64,000 nucleotides of DNA, from positions 434,001-498,000 of the forward strand of contig JAPXFQ010001532.1 of assembly GCA_028564705.1 (NCBI GenBank), written 5' to 3'. Shown one piece after another: positions 58,649 through 64,000 of this stretch (positions are counted from its first letter, which is position 1; each line of letters opens with the position of its first letter). A program made the translations under genes and the position numbers. Below the pieces are notes generated by a model, which saw only the letters and a program-made list of their open reading frames with translations, made no database searches and had not been told where the DNA came from. The DNA comes from Apricaphanius iberus. Its lineage: Eukaryota; Chordata; Actinopteri; Cyprinodontiformes; Aphaniidae.

Positions 58649-60611
58649 TCAGGGAATTTTACCGCCATAAAGCAAAAGCGTACACTTACAATTTGAGAGT
58701 GGGATTATGTGTCTTTACTCTCAAAATCTTTAATGCTTGCATTCAAAACTTCTGCTCCTTCTCAAATATTCTCTGTTCTTCCTCAAAACCTGTAAAGCTT
58801 ACTTACAAAATGTCCACTCTCTTTAAAAATTCTCTGTTTCCTCAAAACGTTTTCATGCTAGTGGATTCTGTGCGCTCTCTTGGGGATGAGAACTATTGTC
58901 GCCTAGCAACCGTTCCAGCCAATAAAATGACAGTGCTCATGAGATGGCAGCAGCCGGTTTTAGGTTATATTTGTTTTGTTAACTGGCCTAGCCAATGGGG
59001 CTATATGTTAGTGTGTCGGCTGCGCTGTGTGTAGTGAGAAATAAGTCCAGCTTCCTGCTCTGACTTATTTTCAGGGAATTGTGATATGTTTTCAAAACAG
59101 TAACCTTTTTTTTTTAATTTAATGGTTTCCTAGCTTGTTAGAACCTAAGTGAGAATGTATTTGGTCTTCCGGGATACAAGTTATGTTGTTTGATTTTTGT
59201 TTCTTTCATGCTTGCTGTTACTTTTTACCTATGTTTGCTTGTCGTTACCGTTGAACAATTTTTTAATATGAAAATGTTTTCGGACTGGGTTGCACGGTGG
59301 CGCGGTGGTTAGCACTATTGCCTTGCAGCAAGAAGGTTGTGGGTTCCTTCCACAGTTAATTGATCACTCTAAATTGTCCTTAGGTGTGGGTGTATGCGTG
59401 CATGGTTGTTTGTCCTGTCTGTCTCTATGTGGCCCTGTGATGGACTGGCGACCTGTCCAGGGTGTACCCCGCCTCTCGCCCGTTGACAGCTGGAGATAGG
59501 CACCAGCCCCCCGTGACCCCTGGAGGGCTAAACGGTTCAGGAAATGGATGGATGGATGTTCTCAGATTGTCTTTCTGTGATAAAGATATATAAATATGTT
59601 GTCAATTTGTACTAATATGTCTGTTAGACTTTTTGAATGAGTTGATTGAAAATGTTTTTTCCACATTATTTAAAACTGCTGTTAAAAAAAACATAAAACT
59701 TGCAAAATTAATCTTCTCTATTAAATAAAAAAATCTTCTTTATTCGTGTTAGTTTCTAAAAATAATGCTTTGCCAATTATTTTTTATTATCTTAAACTTG
59801 CACGGTGATTAAATGAGCTTAAAACGGGGGACAAAATGATTGCTTGTGGCATAGTATATCAATAGTAAGTCAATTAGAAGCTCTGCTGCTTCTTTCAAAG
59901 CGTTTCTGTGTCCGTTTTTATTGATGGAACAAACTTTAATTTATTGAACTTGTGGCATCACAGCAGTAAAAGATTATTTCTATATATAGAATAATTAATG
60001 TCAATTATAACCTCATTTAATGAATCACCTCAAATAATAACATAACATTCCAACCAATAAAAAAGTTGTGATACACAAAATCGTGACATCTTACAAACAT
60101 ATAGGCTACATTAAATTAAAATATTGAAATTCTAATTTTCTATAAAAATGTAGCAGCAGACACACTAACATGTAGCCACGTAGACTAGCTCAGTTTACAA
60201 AACAAACATAAAACACAAAACAAACATGTCATTCTATTGGCTGGAACGGTTGCTAGGTGACGACACTTCTCAATCTGCAGGTGAGCGCACAGAATGAAAA
60301 AGCAGATAAGAGAGGTGAGGGCAGTTTTGATCCTTGCAGGAGACTGTTTGTGCGTGAGGGAAAAAAATCTGTGAGCAAGAAGCATAAACCCTGAGCATGA
60401 AAACAAAGATTTGAGGGAAAACAGAGAATATTTGAAAATGAATGGAAGTTTTAAAAGCAAGCTTTATGCTATTTGAGGAAGAACAGAGAATACTTAAGAA
60501 AGAGCAGAAGTTTGAGTGCAAACATTACAGGTTTTGAGAGTGAAGACAAATAATACCGTTTTCAAATTGTAAGTGTACACTCTATCTTTATGGGAGTGAA
60601 ATTCCCCCATA
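58649..60611. mobile_element. DNA element with about 290-380-bp inverted arms
   Basis: TAAAACAA duplications (58641-58648 and 60612-60619) flank it. The left arm (58649 to about 58935) and right arm (about 60225-60611) are inverse copies sharing GCCATAAAG/CCCATAAAG near the ends, ACACTTACAATTTGA, TATTCTCTGTTCTTCCTCAA and CTAGCAACCGTTCCAGCCAA. The right arm has about 90 extra bases. No transposase is recognised. The 8-bp duplication fits hAT. It interrupts a LINE ORF1. Confidence 0.8.
59287..59556 (+). mobile_element. tRNA-headed SINE with (GGAT)n tail
   Basis: It starts GTTGCACGGTGGCGCGGTGG (A-box region GGTTAGCAC), lacks the centre of the head, and continues CACTCTAAATTGTCC, GACTGGCGACCTGTCCAGGG, CCCGCCTCTCGCCCG, GAGATAGGCACCAGC and ends AATGGATGGATGGATG. 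This is an abundant fish repeat. It is nested in the 58649-60611 element. Confidence 0.75.
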
Positions 60612-60959
60612 TAAAACAAGCTTTTGCAGTTTTGGGTGCTGGATTTCTTTTACTGTATCTTGGGGGCAGCTGACAACATTAGTGTTGTGGCTACAGAAAT
60701 TTTCAATGCCATTTATAAGCCATCATGAATAATCAAAACTTTTGCTCGGGGCTTCCTCGCTTTCTTTTTTGTGGTTTAGTGTGGCTGGATTCCTTGTTGT
60801 AACCTTGGCTGACTGCAGGGGTTCTGTCATCACTCCAAGAGCGGAGAGCTGCAAATCTGTTATTCAGGGGAATTCCAGGGGGGTGATGGAATTTGTTATG
60901 TTTATTGTTCCACGGAGCAGGTGTCAAGGAACGTGTTTTTAGAGCTATACATAACATAT

Positions 60960-61290
60960 AACAGTTGCCATTTGCCATTTGCCCAAGACTGCAAGTCCCT
61001 GAATACCAACCAGTGCACTGCCTGGATTTATTACAAGAAAGCCAATGATTCGATGCTCCACTCATGGAATGCTTGAAGTACAAAATCAACAGGACTCTTG
61101 GAGCTTCATAGACTCCCTGATCCAAACAACCAGGACATTGGGATGTCATTCAGGCTTGACAAAGTAGTAGGATGGTCACAAAGTGAGGCAGGTAGTCCAT
61201 ACTGAAGGGATCTCACTCCCAGAGGGAAAAATAGCAGACATTGAGGACAGTTACAGCTACCTGAGAATATTGCATGCAAATAGCAAAAAC
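60960..61290 (+). mobile_element. R2/Dong-like LINE RT fragment, piece 1
   Basis: Plus-strand motifs in shifting frames: WIYYKKANDSMLHSWN (first RT Asp region), DIGMSFRLDKVVGWS, and HTEGISLPEGKIADIEDSYS. A large internal deletion removes the palm. The sequence ends at about 61290. The clade name rests on my memory of fish LINEs with the LPEGxIADIEDSYKYLG motif. Confidence 0.65.
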
Positions 61291-61639
61291 TGCCTTTTGA
61301 ATTGCAGTGTGGCATTTATTCACTCTTTCAGGCAAATAGGAGCTTTCAGTTGTAATTTCGAGAACAAAAAACCTAAATCAACAGTTGTTCCTTGGCATAT
61401 TTTGGCAGTTTCCAGAAAAATTTAAAAAACCATGATATATATGCAGCATCCTATGAACATTATGAAACAATCTAGATGCAGTAAGTATCAACAACAGTAG
61501 CAAAACTCTTTATACAGTATTTTTCAGAAATATGTATGTAAAATTATTTTGTTACATATTTTTTTAAAATTCCTGTATTAAAAAAAAAGTATTTTTTATT
61601 ACATATTTCTGAAAACTAATGCATACAGATGTCTTCAAT

Positions 61640-62563
61640 ATTAAAAATTTTCACATTTTCTAAGATGGAATTTCTGACTTTCATTAATTGTAAATTATGA
61701 TCATGAAAATTAAAAGAAAAAAACATTTGAAACATATCAGTCTGTGTGTAGTAAAATTGTTGAATCTCTCAAAGATTAATAATGGGGGTTCTATACCCAT
61801 CATTCCCGCATATAGGATAAACCAATCGTTTGGCACTCAGGTTGGGAGATAATAAACTTGCTCTGAAGAGATCAATCAGATGAGCAAAACTCAGAGTAGT
61901 TTCTTGGTTGCATCCATTGGATCTGCATATATGAATATAAATGTATGTATTACTTACAAAGTTGTAAGTCGAGACTGTTTTAAGCATCCGGGGCTGAAAC
62001 AGATCTTAGTGAACTGCTTAAGTAATCAGAACAGAGAAGTTTTTGCCATATGAGAACAGAGAGAAACTGTAAGTCGATAGGCTAAATTATTCAGAACATT
62101 TACACATATTTTCTCTTTAATTAGGCTGAGACTGAATTGCTCTGCTTCTATATATGGCTTATGCAAAATTAGATTTGCTACAGAATTAAAAAATTTAACC
62201 TAAATTGAGGCGACTCAAAGTTAATGGGTGACCGACTGAGGGGACTGTAAACTAAATAGTAAGGGTGTATTTATGCATATTCACTGATTAAGTACGCTGT
62301 TAGCTGAATTACTCTGTCTGGTCATAGTGACAGAGGTGTGTAAAGTAGGCCAGTTCTGAGGGCAAAAAAATCCTTGTGTAAGATAAAAGCAAACCCAAAT
62401 AACCGGCTGGTTATTGCCTATTAAAGTTAACTCAAAATAGTTTATCTGATAATAGTAGCATTTAATCACCAGATATTTAAGAAAATAAATACAAGTTTCA
62501 CATGCAATTACTGATATAAATTATCCTTTTCATGATATTCTAATTTTATGACCAGTTCCTGTA
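61640..62563. mobile_element. Tc1 terminal repeat split by a 724-bp insert
   Basis: The left part (about 61640-61757: TTTCATTAATTGTAAATTAT, ATGAAAATTAAAAG, CATATCAGTCTGTGTGTA) and the right part (62487-62563: ACAAGTTTCAC, TTCATGATATTCTAATTTTA, TGACCAGTTCCTG then TA) make one terminal repeat of the family at 50916. An insert at 61758-62481 has AAAAT on both sides (61753-61757, 62482-62486). It starts TGTTGAATC and contains GATAATAAACTTGCTC; an LTR-like nature is possible, but a CA end is lacking. Confidence 0.55.
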
Positions 62564-62769
62564 CAATGAATTACACATGTGAAAGAGAAAAAGAACGTAA
62601 TGTAACCTTTCGTAGTTTAGGTAGATAAAGGTCTCTGTGATATCTGCGTAAAATATTCAGTTTTTACAAATGTCAGAAGATCTTTTTTTAAAACTTTTTT
62701 TTTCATCAAGGACCCATAACAATACTACCACGGACTACTAGGGATCCACAGACCCCAGTTTGAGAAACA

Positions 62770-63080
62770 CTGGCCTACAGGACACTACAGAGGCACTCAT
62801 CCTGGCAGCACAGAAGCAGGCTCTGAGCACCACAACGATAAAGGCTCACATCTACCACAGCAGAGACCAAAAGGTTTAGGCTGTGCAAACAGTCATCTGA
62901 GATGATCCAGCACATAACAGCAGGGTGTAAAATGCTGGCAGGGAAAGAATACATGGAACGTCATAACCAAGTGGCTGGTATAGTATACAGAAACATCTGT
63001 GTGTAGTACGGCTGGAAACCCCAAGGTCAAAGTGGGAAACACCTCCAAAGGTGGTGGAGAATGACTCAGGGCCGATATCG
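62770..63080 (+). mobile_element. R2/Dong-like LINE, piece 2
   Basis: Plus-strand remnants DTTEALILAAQKQAL, MIQHITAGCKMLAG-type zinc-knuckle sequence (62900-62945), and SKWETPPKVVEND belong to the C-terminal domain of the same LINE type as 60960-61290. It is preceded by GGACCCCAGTTTGAGAAACA (62747-62770), the terminal repeat type of hAT-Charlie elements. Confidence 0.6.
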
Positions 63081-63365
63081 TTCTAATGTACTCATATCAG
63101 GGTCGGTTAGTTAACCAATACCATGAACAGGTAATGCTAACAGAAAATGCTAATTTTTCAATTGAAATGTGGTGATTATTATTAATATTCTTTTAAAAAA
63201 TCAAATTCACTATTATTTGTTGTAAAAAAGTAGAGAAGAAAATAAAACCTGTTTTCCAATTCATAGAATTTTTTGTGTGGTAAAAATATCGGAATAGGTA
63301 CTCAGATCCAAGTGTCGGTATCGCATCGGTTTGAAAAAAGTGGTATCGTTGCCTCCCTGTTAGAA
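63060..63365. repeat. MITE-like repeat with GATACCGA words
   Basis: It begins around GGCCGATATCG and ends CGGTTTGAAAAAAGTGGTAT then CGTTGCCTCCCTGT. Reverse words match 26650-26700. Exact limits uncertain. Confidence 0.35.
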
Positions 63366-63429
63366 CTTCCTCAATATAACTTCAACCTGATTACTTTTTA
63401 TAGAAAAAATACTCAGGATGCAATCTAGT

Positions 63430-64000
63430 AGTTCAGTTTAAGTTAAATTCGACCAATCACCACTACTGTTGGAGTTATATCTTGTAAAATATTCATTCAT
63501 CTTATTTACTCTGTTCTCACAATTCAATATTGTTAACTGATTTCTGGTAGAGTTCATATTAATCCCTTTTTTCACTGTTTCCCAAAGATGTCTGCTGTTA
63601 CTTGCGTTGAAACTGTCTTCTAAGGGCTTCCCATGTTTGTGTCTAGCTTCTTTCAATAAAGTATGGAGAGCCTTCTGCGCACATTAGACTGATATGATCC
63701 CTGTTTTTAATAGACATTTTTTTATATTTATATTTTTTGTTATGAATGCTTTATTATTAGGGTAATAAGTTACAACTTTTCTTGGAACAATATTGTTGAT
63801 CTAAAAAACTGAATATAATCAGTGATTTTTTCTGTGGCCTTATTCAGCTCTAAATTGCGAAACAAGCTCCAATCAGTTCCACAAAAACATCCTCTTAGTG
63901 TGTCCATGCTGTCCTCAGTCCACTGCAACATAGTTTGTTTGCACTTTTTGTCCAGGGGCCCCCATCCTCCTAAATCTGGCCCCCAGTGGCAGATCCATAC
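63430..64000 (-). mobile_element. LINE ORF2 fragment, runs off the window
   Basis: The minus strand encodes, from the window end, a WTEDSMDTLRGCFCGTDWS-like stretch (about 63930-63870), then, after stops, RHKHGKPLEDSFNASNSRHL and VNKMNEYFTRYNSNS (63650-63440). This is the segment between endonuclease and RT in CR1/Jockey-type LINEs. Stops make it inactive. The RT would lie left of 63430 and is missing. Confidence 0.7.

Noticed and set aside
59287..59360. tRNA gene at the GTTAGCAC head
   Set aside because: Part of an abundant SINE with (GGAT)n tail; the head is internally deleted.
61758..62481. Solo LTR of an endogenous retrovirus
   Set aside because: It begins TG and has an AATAAA word, but lacks a CA end and no primer site or internal region is seen; listed as unknown insert instead.

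Overview
The window is nuclear DNA of a teleost fish. The evidence is four spliced vertebrate genes with GT-AG introns, and a dense population of fish-type transposable elements (L2-, CR1/Jockey- and L1/Tx1-like LINEs, tRNA-headed SINEs, Tc1, hAT and PIF/Harbinger DNA transposons). The species cannot be fixed from the sequence; a ray-finned fish, probably a percomorph, is my inference.

Host genes, left to right: il18 (interleukin-18, + strand, 5 coding exons, 10569-19141); sdhd (membrane anchor subunit of succinate dehydrogenase, - strand, 4 exons, 21003-32328); timm8b (small Tim chaperone of the mitochondrial intermembrane space, + strand, 2 exons, 34997-38785); and the 3' part of an L-amino-acid oxidase gene of the IL4I1/LAO family (- strand, last five exons, 42458-54388, its 5' exons lying beyond the exons seen here). 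sdhd and timm8b are divergent neighbours with il18 beside them, as on human 11q23. The oxidase next door is not part of the human arrangement.

Transposon layers. 1-4748: an L2 fragment abuts a retroelement gag-like reading frame split by a Harbinger element and a Tc1 element; the frame is continuous if both are removed. 4749-10550: L2 LINEs and a SINE. il18 intron 3 holds a two-gene Harbinger (about 12194-15926); intron 4 holds a LINE reverse transcriptase. sdhd introns hold a tRNA-SINE, a MITE, a Tc1-like element split by an hAT MITE, a 5'-truncated copy of a GC-rich retroposon and an L1-like relic. timm8b intron 1 holds an hAT element that splits an older repeat, whose tail ends at the exon 2 acceptor. 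The 9.7-kb last intron of the oxidase holds the full-length GC-rich retroposon (perfect 15-bp target duplication) and a CR1/Jockey-type LINE cut into three pieces by nested elements. 54.4-64 kb is almost entirely nested repeats.

I see no operon, phage, CRISPR or defence system; this is ordinary vertebrate chromatin. The most distinctive items are the GC-rich retroposon family with two dated copies, the fold-back element at 49326-50331, the repeated LINE/MITE junction at 49068 and about 56729, and the repeat tail next to the timm8b exon 2 splice acceptor.
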